Origin: Myxococcales bacterium | GTDB taxonomy: Bacteria > Myxococcota > Polyangia > Polyangiales > Polyangiaceae | Direction of reading: 5' to 3' | DNA: 8,213 bases | Assembly (NCBI GenBank): GCA_020430865.1 | Contig: JAGQIY010000974.1 | Location: forward strand, 1-8,213 | In this document: positions 1 to 5,739 of the stretch, one piece after another | How the letters are laid out: every line of letters begins with the position of its first letter | How positions within the stretch are numbered: the stretch's first letter is position 1 | Program-made: the position numbers and the translations under genes | The notes under the pieces: model-generated | Seen by the model: only the letters and a program-made list of their open reading frames with translations | What the model was told of the DNA's origin: nothing | Databases searched by the model: none

Positions 1-86
1 AGCGTCACCCCGCCGCCCGCGGCGGTCTCGGCGATCAGTCCGCGGGCGGCCGCGCAGATGCGGCAGTAGGGTGCGACGCGGCTCAT
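1..86 (-). CDS. N-terminal fragment of a small CXXC protein, cut by window edge
   Basis: Reading the minus strand from an ATG at 86-84 gives an open frame to the window edge. It covers 28 codons beginning MSRVAPYCRICAAARGLIAE, with a Cys-X-X-Cys pair at residues 8 and 11 directly after a Pro-Tyr. There is no signal peptide, so the product is probably cytoplasmic. The CXXC could be a redox-active pair of a thioredoxin-like or DCC-type protein, or half of a metal site, but too little is visible to choose. No Shine-Dalgarno sequence precedes the ATG; a TATGCT hexamer lies six bases upstream, so the mRNA may be leaderless. The gene is divergent from the lipoprotein gene at 175. That a coding start lies here is moderately likely; the family is unknown. 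Confidence 0.45.
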   Translation of the reverse strand, partial: MSRVAPYCRICAAARGLIAETAAGGGVT

Positions 87-92
87 GGGCCC

Positions 93-98
93 AGCATA
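93..98 (-). promoter_or_regulatory. Candidate -10 hexamer TATGCT for the leftmost gene
   Basis: On the minus strand TATGCT is followed by six bases (GGGCCC) and then the ATG at 86. It differs from the sigma-70 consensus TATAAT at two positions. Transcription would begin at or next to the A of the ATG, giving a leaderless message, which fits the absence of a ribosome binding site. No convincing -35 hexamer is visible at 16-18 bases upstream, so the call is tentative. Confidence 0.25.
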
Positions 99-174
99 CG
101 GGATCCCGCGCCGAATGGACTGGGGCGGACCTGCTGGTTTGCGCGGGGAGCGCGCATCGGCTAGCCAGGAACTC

Positions 175-714
175 GTGCTTCAGCGTTCCGGCCCGTGGCT
201 GCTCTGCGTCTTCGCGCTGTGTCAATGCAAAGAAGGCGCAGAGCCGGCTCCCACCGCGAGCGCCGCCAGCAGCGTCGCTGCGAGCGCGACCAGCGCGTCA
301 CTTGCGCCGCTCGGCTCGGTCGATTGGGGTCGCGCGAGTGGGGACCCATTGGATCTCGCCGCGCTTGGCCGAGAGATAGGCGCGAAGCGTTGCGTCGACG
401 AGGTCATCTCCGGGGGCGAGCACGGGGGTGAGGCGCTCCAGGTGCTGCCTTACGCCCCCGACGCGGAAGCGCAGCTGGGACCGCTCTGCGAGTCGCTCTC
501 GCGAGCCTCCGCGGAGCAGCGGAGCGCGCGCTTGGCCAGCATCGCGAGCGCCCTGGCACAGCCTGGGTCGGGGCGAGAGGTGCTGGATGTTTCGGGCCTT
601 CGACGCTGCGCGGCTGTCCTCAGAGCGGCGCAGCCTGGCGCCGCAGGTCGTGACCGCGACCACATCGACTCGGCCCTCGAGCAGCTCGGAGCGCGACGAG
701 TGGAGACGCGCTGA
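175..714 (+). CDS. Hypothetical secreted or lipoprotein-like protein
   Basis: The product is 179 residues and I do not recognise the family. I chose the GTG at 175 because AGGA (167-170) sits four bases upstream and because it puts a short signal-like segment at the N terminus: an Arg at residue 4, a hydrophobic run at about 7-16 and then LCQCK. Cys16 or Cys18 could be lipidated, although neither matches a standard lipobox well. A low-complexity Ala/Ser/Pro/Thr linker at about residues 20-45 follows, as is common after the anchor of deltaproteobacterial lipoproteins. The rest (about 50-179) looks like a mainly helical globular domain with three Cys residues, the first at 73. The same frame is open back to an ATG at 85, but that start would bury the hydrophobic segment. 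A hairpin/T-run terminator candidate follows at 719-760, so the gene is probably transcribed alone. Confidence 0.6.
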   Translation: MLQRSGPWLLCVFALCQCKEGAEPAPTASAASSVAASATSASLAPLGSVDWGRASGDPLDLAALGREIGAKRCVDEVISGGEHGGEALQVLPYAPDAEAQLGPLCESLSRASAEQRSARLASIASALAQPGSGREVLDVSGLRRCAAVLRAAQPGAAGRDRDHIDSALEQLGARRVETR

Positions 715-718
715 GCCG

Positions 719-760
719 GCGTTTCCTCGCACGAATGCGACCGCCGAAACGCGGGTTTTT
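719..760 (+). terminator. Candidate intrinsic terminator (nested hairpin plus T-run)
   Basis: GCGTTTC at 719-725 pairs perfectly with GAAACGC at 746-752. Inside the loop TCGCA (727-731) pairs with TGCGA (736-740) around a CGAA tetraloop. The outer stem is followed by GGG and five T (756-760). The element begins five bases after the stop codon of the hypothetical lipoprotein gene, as expected of its terminator. It ends only 14 bases before the GTG of the PilT-like gene, so it could also act as a leader structure if transcription reads through. Confidence 0.5.
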
Positions 761-762
761 GC

Positions 763-768
763 TATCGT
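763..768 (+). promoter_or_regulatory. Candidate -10 hexamer TATCGT for the PilT-like gene
   Basis: TATCGT follows the T-run and is separated from the GTG at 775 by exactly six bases (GGGGCG). This is the same geometry as the TATGCT element of the divergent gene at the left edge. Transcription would start at or near the GTG, giving a leaderless message. That would explain how the gene is transcribed despite a terminator-like hairpin ending 14 bases upstream. No clear -35 hexamer is visible, and TATCGT matches TATAAT at only four of six positions. Confidence 0.25.
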
Positions 769-774
769 GGGGCG

Positions 775-1854
775 GTGGTCAGCCTGCCCCCCAACTCCTC
801 CCGGAACCCCTATGCATCGGAGGAGTTCTTCCAGCAGCTCCTGCGCAAGGCAGTGGCCGCGGGCGCACGTGACGTTCACATCAAGGTGGGACAGCCGCCT
901 GCCGCGCGTGTGCGCGACGACCTGGTTTATTTCCGCGTAGATAAAATCAAGCCAGCCGACACCGAGGCCGTCGCGCATCACGTGATCCGTGAGCAGCGCA
1001 TCCTGGACCAACTGGGCACCCTGCTCGAGCACGACTGCTCCTACGCCGTACAAGGCGTTGGACGGTTTCGCGTGAACGTCTACCGTCAGCGCGGGACCCT
1101 CGCCGTCGTCATGCGAGCCATTCCCCACAACATTCCCACGCTGGACCAGCTCGGCGCTCCCGCCGCGTGCTCGGATCTGGCACGCAAGGACCGCGGCCTG
1201 GTGCTGTGCGTTGGCGCCGCTGGCAACGGAAAGAGCAGCACCCTGGCGGCGATGATCGGGCTGATGAATCGCAACATGGCGCGGCACATCGTCACCATCG
1301 AGGATCCCATCGAGTTCCTGCACCAGGATGAGCGTTGCAGCGTGAGCCAGCGCGAGATCGGTATGGACACTCACAGCTTTGCCGATGCCCTGCGCGCTTC
1401 CTTGCGGCAAGACCCGGACGTGATCCAGGTCGGTGAGATCCGCGATGGCGAGACGATGGAGATCGCGCTCAAGGCGGCGGAGACCGGGCACTTGGTGCTG
1501 TCGACGCTGCACACCCCCGACGTCCAGCGCACGATGAACCGCGTCTTCGCGCTGGCAGACGGAGACCCCGAGGAGCTGCGCATGCGTCTGGCGGACTCCC
1601 TGCAGGGTATCATCGCCCAGCGCCTGCTTCCGCGTGCCGATGGGCAGGGCATGGTGCTCGCGGCGGAGGTGCTGGTCGCCACGGGCTCGGTGCGAGAGAG
1701 CATCCGGCGCCCCGTGGGGAACCCGCCGCTCAAGGAGTTGATGGAGAGCGGAGAGCATCCGTATGGGATGCAGACGTTTCCCATGGCCATCAAGCGCCTG
1801 GTTCAAGCGGGACTGCTCGATCGGGAGCTCGCCCGGCAACACATGGGCTTCTGA
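775..1854 (+). CDS. PilT/PilU-family type IV pilus ATPase
   Basis: The product is 359 residues, the usual length for the PilT branch of the secretion/pilus ATPases (GspE/PilT superfamily). These are cytoplasmic hexamers that hydrolyse ATP to depolymerise type IV pili and drive twitching. An N-terminal PAS-like domain (about 16-115) includes the RFRVN segment at 97-101. It is followed by the RecA-like core: Walker A GAAGNGKSS at 147-155 with Lys153, the Asp box TIEDPIEF at 174-181, Walker B region DPDVIQVGEIRD at 213-224 with Glu221, and the His box GHLVLSTLHT at 238-247. The C-terminal GMQTF and AGLLDRELA segments match PilT-type endings. Walker A is Ala-Ala-Gly-Asn where family members usually have Pro-Thr-Gly-Ser, and the usual AIRNLIRE motif is reduced to a divergent SVRESIRRP. 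It is therefore probably a paralogue, not the main retraction motor. The GTG start lacks a good ribosome binding site. No other pilus genes are present. Confidence 0.92.
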   Translation: MVSLPPNSSRNPYASEEFFQQLLRKAVAAGARDVHIKVGQPPAARVRDDLVYFRVDKIKPADTEAVAHHVIREQRILDQLGTLLEHDCSYAVQGVGRFRVNVYRQRGTLAVVMRAIPHNIPTLDQLGAPAACSDLARKDRGLVLCVGAAGNGKSSTLAAMIGLMNRNMARHIVTIEDPIEFLHQDERCSVSQREIGMDTHSFADALRASLRQDPDVIQVGEIRDGETMEIALKAAETGHLVLSTLHTPDVQRTMNRVFALADGDPEELRMRLADSLQGIIAQRLLPRADGQGMVLAAEVLVATGSVRESIRRPVGNPPLKELMESGEHPYGMQTFPMAIKRLVQAGLLDRELARQHMGF

Positions 1855-2002
1855 ACGGCGCTCCTCTCCCCCAAAACAGCCTGGATCGCGCTTCCATGAG
1901 CCATCGAGCGCGGCCCTGGTGCAGGGCCAGGTCGAGTAACCGGGGCTGCCACTTCGGCCATCGGGCTCGACTCGGCTGGCACCTCGGAGTAGACGAGCGG
2001 CC
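1855..2002. other. Intergenic region with GC hairpin upstream of bioB
   Basis: This 148-bp gap lies between the PilT-like gene and bioB. GGCCCTG (1912-1918) and CAGGGCC (1922-1928) form a perfect seven-base stem with a GTG loop. GTCGAG (1931-1936) can also pair with CTCGAC (1966-1971) across a 29-base loop. No T-run follows either one, so they are not typical intrinsic terminators; Rho-dependent termination or a bioB leader structure are alternatives. I see no BirA-type operator and no strong sigma-70 promoter. Short open frames here look like chance in GC-rich DNA. Confidence 0.35.
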
Positions 2003-2983
2003 ATGGCTGAGTCGACGAAGACGCCGCAAACCCCGTTGCGATACGACTGGCAGCAGTCAGAGGTGCGAGTCATCCACGACTTGCCGCTGTTCGAGTTGAT
2101 GGATCGCGCCCGGACCGTGCACCTCCGGGAGCAGCCCGAGAGCGAGGTTCAGCTCTGCACCCTGCTCAGCGTCAAGACCGGTGGTTGCCCGGAGAACTGC
2201 GCGTACTGCCCCCAGTCGTCCCACTACGAGACGCCGGTGAAGGGCGAGGCCATGCTTCAGGTCGACGAGGTACTGGAGGCTGCGGAGCGCGCGAAGGCCG
2301 CGGGGTCGACTCGCTTCTGCATGGGCGCCGCATGGCGCTCGGTGAAGGATGGGCCTGCATTCGATCGAGTCGTCGATATGGTGAAGGGGGTCAAGGCTCT
2401 CGGGCTCGAGGCGTGCGTTACCCTGGGGATGCTCGAGGAGCATCAGGCTCAGCGACTCAAGGAAGCCGGGCTCGACGCCTACAACCACAACCTCGACACC
2501 AGTCCGGGCTTCTACAAGTCTATCATTTCCACGCGGACATATGATGATCGCTTGGTCACGCTGCGTAACGTGCGCAAGGCGGGGATCACGGTGTGTAGCG
2601 GCGGGATCATCGGCATGGGGGAGAGCGTCGACGATCGCGTCGCGATGTTGGTGCAGCTCGCGAGCCTCGAACCCCACCCCGAGAGCGTGCCGATCAACGC
2701 GCTCGTACGCGTGGCGGGGACCCCGCTCGAGGCGCTGCCTCCCGTCGATCCCACGGAGCTGGTGCGCATGATCGCCACTGCTCGCATCCTGATGCCGCGG
2801 TCCAAGGTGCGTCTGAGCGCTGGACGCACCGAGCTCAGTCGCGAGGCCCAGCTGATGTGCCTGTACGTCGGCGCGAACAGCATTTTTTACGGAGATCAGC
2901 TGCTCACGACGCCGAACCCGGAAAAGAATGCGGATCAGGAGCTGATCCACAGCGCGGGTCTGACCGCGCAGGCGCCGAGCTGA
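2003..2983 (+). CDS. bioB: Biotin synthase BioB
   Basis: The product is 326 residues, normal for BioB, a radical-SAM enzyme that inserts sulfur into dethiobiotin in the last step of biotin synthesis. The SAM-binding [4Fe-4S] cluster ligands are Cys62, Cys66 and Cys69 in [13 protein letters not shown]. The sacrificial [2Fe-2S] cluster ligands of the family are all present: Cys106 (RFCMGAAWR), Cys138 (EACVTLGM), Cys198 ([12 protein letters not shown]) and Arg270 (VRLSAGR). The YNHNLDTSP segment at 160-168 and the late [12 protein letters not shown] block are also characteristic. The protein is therefore predicted to be active. The ATG at 2003 agrees with family N termini; upstream only a distant GGAG (1986-1989) is seen. 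No other bio genes or a birA are in the window, so bioB appears detached from a biotin operon here. Confidence 0.97.
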   Translation: MAESTKTPQTPLRYDWQQSEVRVIHDLPLFELMDRARTVHLREQPESEVQLCTLLSVKTGGCPENCAYCPQSSHYETPVKGEAMLQVDEVLEAAERAKAAGSTRFCMGAAWRSVKDGPAFDRVVDMVKGVKALGLEACVTLGMLEEHQAQRLKEAGLDAYNHNLDTSPGFYKSIISTRTYDDRLVTLRNVRKAGITVCSGGIIGMGESVDDRVAMLVQLASLEPHPESVPINALVRVAGTPLEALPPVDPTELVRMIATARILMPRSKVRLSAGRTELSREAQLMCLYVGANSIFYGDQLLTTPNPEKNADQELIHSAGLTAQAPS

Positions 2984-3222
2984 GCCCCGCGCCGGTGCCA
3001 CGGTCGCTCGGTCGGCGACCAGGCTGACACGCAGCCCGCGAGGGACGTGGCTCGCGCGTGTTCCGCGCGGTGTCACGGCGCGGCGTCGATTGGGGGGATT
3101 GAGTGGCCTGGGCTTGACGGGCACGCGCTGGAATCGCAGGTTTCACACACTCTTCGATCCGCGGTCAGCGATCCAAGCAGGGTCCGCTGCCAACTTCGCT
3201 TCTCGTCCCCACGGAGTCCCCC
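2984..3222. other. Gene-free region between bioB and the DUF4266/DUF3570 cassette
   Basis: This stretch of about 240 bp has no credible gene. Just after bioB it holds several small GC-rich inverted repeats: GGTCGC 3002-3007 with GCGACC 3015-3020, CGCGAG 3037-3042 with CTCGCG 3051-3056, and TGACAC 3025-3030 with GTGTCA 3070-3075. None has a T-run, so a termination role is only possible. The promoter of the downstream cassette should lie here. TTGACG at 3114-3119 could be a -35 element, but no good -10 stands 16-18 bases on. GGAG at 3213-3216 is the ribosome binding site of the DUF4266 gene. Confidence 0.4.
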
Positions 3223-3474
3223 ATGCGCCCCACGTCTGCTCGACCGAGCCGTCCCCGGCTCGTCGTATCGCTGCCCTGGTTCGTGAGCCTGTGTGCGCTG
3301 GCGTCGTTCGCTGCCGCGTGTGCCCCGGTCGCACCCTACCAGCGTGCTCGCCTCGCCGACCCCAGCATGGCTCCGGGCTTCGCCGAGAGCGCGGCGAACG
3401 AGCACGTGCAGGCGGTCCAGGAGGGAGCGGTCGGTGGAAAGGTCGGCGTGGGGAGCGGCTGCGGATGCAACTAG
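3223..3474 (+). CDS. DUF4266 small lipoprotein ending in Cys-Gly-Cys-Asn
   Basis: The product is 83 residues. After an Arg-rich start comes a hydrophobic stretch (about 13-32) and a lipobox AAAC with Cys33, so the mature protein is a lipid-anchored peptide of only 51 residues. The mature part matches the DUF4266 pattern as I know it: a Tyr-Gln-Arg-Ala-Arg-Leu-Ala-Asp-Pro block with Met49, an acidic helix around 55-67, then a Gly-rich tail GGKVGVGSGCGCN with Cys80 and Cys82. The family's function is unknown; the invariant CGC tail suggests metal binding, a disulfide or a modification site. GGAG at 3213-3216 is six bases before the ATG. The next gene encodes a DUF3570 barrel, the usual partner of this family; in other genomes an ApbE flavin transferase and a thioredoxin are often close by, but neither is present in this window. 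Confidence 0.87.
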   Translation: MRPTSARPSRPRLVVSLPWFVSLCALASFAAACAPVAPYQRARLADPSMAPGFAESAANEHVQAVQEGAVGGKVGVGSGCGCN

Positions 3475-3527
3475 GCGCTGCCGCGGGGAAACAGTTTCCG
3501 GACCCCGTTGGGTCGCGTCGCAGCGCG

Positions 3528-4691
3528 ATGCGCCGTCTGTGGCTCGGGGCCCTCGGCGCTGGTGTGTTGGTCGCGTCGTCCGCTGGGGGGGAACCCCTCA
3601 AGTACACGCTGGGGGGTGAGGTCGCCGGCTACGCGGACACGGACAACGTCTACGTGCTCACTCCGTCATTGAGCCTCGGCGCGAGCCAGCCCACCGGCGC
3701 CTGGAAGGCCAACGCCTCCTATCTGGTGGACATCGTGACCGCGGCTTCCGTCGACATCGTCTCCACCGCGAGCCCTCGCTGGACCGAGGTGCGCAACGCG
3801 GGCGCGCTCAACGTGGACTATCAGCCCCAGAATTTCGGCGTGAATCTGGGGGGGAGCGTGTCGCGTGAACCGGACTACCTCTCCTGGTACGTCGGGGGAT
3901 CTTTCCGTGTGGAGATGTACGACAAGCGCTTCACGCCGCTCCTGGGTTACTCTTATTCCCAGGACACGGCGGGCCGCAAGGATACCCCGTTCTCCGTCTA
4001 CTCGCTCGAGCTCGAGCGGAACACCATCCAGGTGGGCGCCGAGATCGTGCTCAACCCTTCCAGTCGGTTGACGCTCTCCACGGAGGCGGTGCTGGAGGAC
4101 GGTCGCCAGGAGAAGCCATATCGCTACTTGCCCTTGTTCAGCGCCGAGATCGCGCCGACGGTGCCTCGCGGCGCGTCGGTCGATTTGGTGAACAGCCTTA
4201 GGTTATCCGGGGAGATGGGGGAGCGCCTGCCGGATACTCGGCGACGCTACTCGGTCTCCGGTGAGTTCGCGACGCGGGATGGCGATCACACCCTGCGGGT
4301 CTCCGAGCGGCTGTATGGGGACACCTGGGGCGTGCTCGCGACCACCACCGACGCGATCTACGTGCTTGGCATCGGTGGTGGCTTTCGCGCCTGGCCGCAC
4401 CTGCGCCTGCACCTGCAGGACGGCGCGAGCTTCTGGCAGCGCGCGTATGTCGCCGAGCCGGCCAGCGGGCAGATCAGCTACCCGAGCCTTCGTACGGGCG
4501 ATCGGGAGCTGAGCCCGCTGCTCACGGCGACAGCGGGGGGCGGGATCGAGTACGCGACCTCCACCATCCCCAACACCGGCTGGCGGTTCACCGGGCTCGT
4601 GGATGTCGGCCGCACCAGCTACTTCGACGCGCTCTACATCGACTCCCGTACCAGCTTCCTGGTCAGCCTGATGGCGGGGCACACGCTATGA
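3528..4691 (+). CDS. DUF3570 predicted outer-membrane beta-barrel protein
   Basis: From the ATG at 3528 the product is 387 residues. A signal peptide (MRRLWLGALGAGVLVASSAGG) is followed by a chain of alternating hydrophobic/polar stretches with Tyr, Trp and Arg at strand ends, typical of an outer-membrane barrel. Family-like landmarks are YADTDNVYVLTPSLS near the start, SYLVDIVTAASVDIVSTASP, SREPDYLSWYVGG, TPFSVYSLELER and the late TGDRELSPL and YIDSRTSF blocks. The chain ends in His-Thr-Leu, not the terminal Phe or Trp usual for barrel proteins. The frame is open far upstream. An in-frame ATG at 3465, with GGGAG at 3451-3455, overlaps the DUF4266 gene and would add 21 residues before the signal peptide, so I prefer 3528 although its own ribosome binding site is weak. 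It overlaps the next gene by ATGA. The substrate or partner is unknown. Confidence 0.87.
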   Translation: MRRLWLGALGAGVLVASSAGGEPLKYTLGGEVAGYADTDNVYVLTPSLSLGASQPTGAWKANASYLVDIVTAASVDIVSTASPRWTEVRNAGALNVDYQPQNFGVNLGGSVSREPDYLSWYVGGSFRVEMYDKRFTPLLGYSYSQDTAGRKDTPFSVYSLELERNTIQVGAEIVLNPSSRLTLSTEAVLEDGRQEKPYRYLPLFSAEIAPTVPRGASVDLVNSLRLSGEMGERLPDTRRRYSVSGEFATRDGDHTLRVSERLYGDTWGVLATTTDAIYVLGIGGGFRAWPHLRLHLQDGASFWQRAYVAEPASGQISYPSLRTGDRELSPLLTATAGGGIEYATSTIPNTGWRFTGLVDVGRTSYFDALYIDSRTSFLVSLMAGHTL

Positions 4692-5203
4692 ACCGACTTG
4701 CGCGAACGCTGCCGCTGCTGCTGGCCTTGGCTTCCAGCGCGTGTACTGACCCCACGATCGCCAAAGAAGAGGACGAGCTGGGGCCCGAGGTCGCAGGGGT
4801 CCCGCGTGGCCCGACGCATCGCGCCGGTCAGCCCTGCGTGCACTGCCATCAGTCGGGCGGCCCTGGCAGCCCCAGCTTCAGCATTGGCGGCACGATCTAC
4901 CAGGACGCGCAGCGTGAGCTTCCAATCGAGGGCGCGCGGGTGACCCTGGTGGACTCCAACGGGGACTCCTGGAGTCTCCTGACCAACTGCGCGGGTAACT
5001 TCTACATCACCGAGAGCGACTGGCAGCCCCAGTTCCCGGTCTGGGCCAGCGTTCACTGGTCCGATATTCATGTGGAAATGGAGTCCCCGATCTATCGGGA
5101 CGGGGCCTGCGCTGGCTGTCACACCTCGCCCGCAGGACCGGCTAGTCCAGGTCACGTCTACGTTTCAGAGACTCCCATCGCCGCCCGTGGAGGTTGCCGG
5201 TGA
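4688..5203 (+). CDS. Lipoprotein with two CXXCH heme motifs
   Basis: The product is 171 residues. A signal peptide ends in a lipobox SSAC with Cys19, so it should be an envelope lipoprotein. Two c-type heme attachment motifs are present: CVHCH at 50-54 and CAGCH at 141-145. Between them residues of about 66-125 (GGTIYQDAQRELPIEGARVTL, then TNCAGNFYI) read like a carboxypeptidase-regulatory-like or transthyretin-type beta-sandwich. The hemes would thus bracket a beta domain, unlike a simple tandem cytochrome c fold. Cys101 and Cys170 are extra cysteines that might pair. His44, His52, His123, His128 and His156 could supply distal ligands. The ATG overlaps the DUF3570 stop in ATGA, which implies translational coupling. 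The alternative is that the motifs bind another metal; heme is inferred from the motif plus export. Confidence 0.82.
   Translation: MNRLARTLPLLLALASSACTDPTIAKEEDELGPEVAGVPRGPTHRAGQPCVHCHQSGGPGSPSFSIGGTIYQDAQRELPIEGARVTLVDSNGDSWSLLTNCAGNFYITESDWQPQFPVWASVHWSDIHVEMESPIYRDGACAGCHTSPAGPASPGHVYVSETPIAARGGCR
5189..5193 (+). promoter_or_regulatory. GGAGG ribosome binding site deciding a GTG start
   Basis: GGAGG lies inside the end of the diheme lipoprotein gene and six bases before the GTG at 5200. It favours that GTG over the in-frame TTG at 5194, which would be immediately adjacent to the GGAGG. Confidence 0.7.
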
Positions 5204-5739
5204 CGCGGTGGCTGCCAGTGCCGCGGTCGTTGCCGACCTCGAGGCTGCTTCTGGTGTGCGCGCTATCGCTGGGGTCTCTCGCGTTGACGCTGCCTGGCTG
5301 CGGTCCGGACAGCGTCGTGGAGACCTCCAAGATGCCCGATGAGGCAGACTTCGCTGCGGTCTCCGAGGCGCTGGGTGTGCGTTGCGGGTCGCTCGATTGT
5401 CACGGCATGGCGGAGCGCAACTTCCGTCTCTACGGACGCTATGGCCTGCGCTGGAGTGACACCGACGTCCCTGGTGGCAGCGAGACCAGTGGGGACGAAC
5501 ACCACGAGAACTACCTCAGCCTGATCAGCCTCGAGCCGGAGGCGCTGGCGCAAGTGACCGAGGGAGCACCCGTCACCAGACTCACCCTGGTACGCAAGGC
5601 GCGGGGGGCAGAGGTCCACAAGGGTGGTTCACCGTTTCCTAAAGGAACTGCTGGAGACTCGTGTCTGGTCTCATGGCTGGAGGGACAGGTCGACCACGCC
5701 AGCTGCAGTCAAGCCGCCCAGTTGCTCCAGCGTCCATGA
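5200..5739 (+). CDS. Lipoprotein with CX4CH putative heme motif
   Basis: The product is 179 residues. I chose the GTG at 5200 because GTGA overlaps the upstream stop by four bases and a GGAGG is correctly spaced. A long signal peptide ends in lipobox LPGC with Cys34. The core motif CGSLDCH at 62-68 is Cys-X4-Cys-His, an unusual but documented form of the c-type heme attachment site. It is followed by Gly and a RNFRLYGRYGLR block that I associate with a recurring deltaproteobacterial family. Near the end Cys155 (GDSCLVSWLEG) and Cys169 form a second pair. HEHH-like residues occur in DEHHENYLSL. Translational coupling to the diheme lipoprotein gene suggests both act together as electron carriers in the envelope. 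The final 22 codons overlap the opposite-strand glycosyltransferase gene. Its molecular role is unknown. Confidence 0.8.
   Translation: MTRWLPVPRSLPTSRLLLVCALSLGSLALTLPGCGPDSVVETSKMPDEADFAAVSEALGVRCGSLDCHGMAERNFRLYGRYGLRWSDTDVPGGSETSGDEHHENYLSLISLEPEALAQVTEGAPVTRLTLVRKARGAEVHKGGSPFPKGTAGDSCLVSWLEGQVDHASCSQAAQLLQRP

Noticed and set aside
85..174. An earlier start (ATG at 85) for the hypothetical lipoprotein
   Set aside because: It overlaps the start of the divergent gene and places the hydrophobic signal-like segment internally; the GTG at 175 has AGGA four bases upstream.
298..2073. A 591-codon minus-strand open frame across the lipoprotein and PilT-like genes
   Set aside because: It is antisense to the strong PilT-family match, spans two genes and the gap between them, and has no recognisable domain. 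Long antisense frames are expected at this GC content.
1896..2099. A 67-codon plus-strand frame overlapping the start of bioB
   Set aside because: It is Arg-rich, has no ribosome binding site, covers the inverted repeats and runs out of frame into bioB.
2057..3124. A 355-codon minus-strand open frame antisense to bioB
   Set aside because: bioB is unambiguous on the plus strand with all catalytic residues; the antisense product is Arg/His-rich without a domain.
3114..3142. TTGACG as a -35 element for the cassette
   Set aside because: No hexamer resembling TATAAT lies 16-19 bases downstream, so it is not reported as a promoter.
3090..3527. An N-terminal extension of the DUF3570 frame to 3090
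   Set aside because: It would read through the whole DUF4266 gene in another frame and bury the signal peptide. The ATG at 3528 gives a proper export signal.
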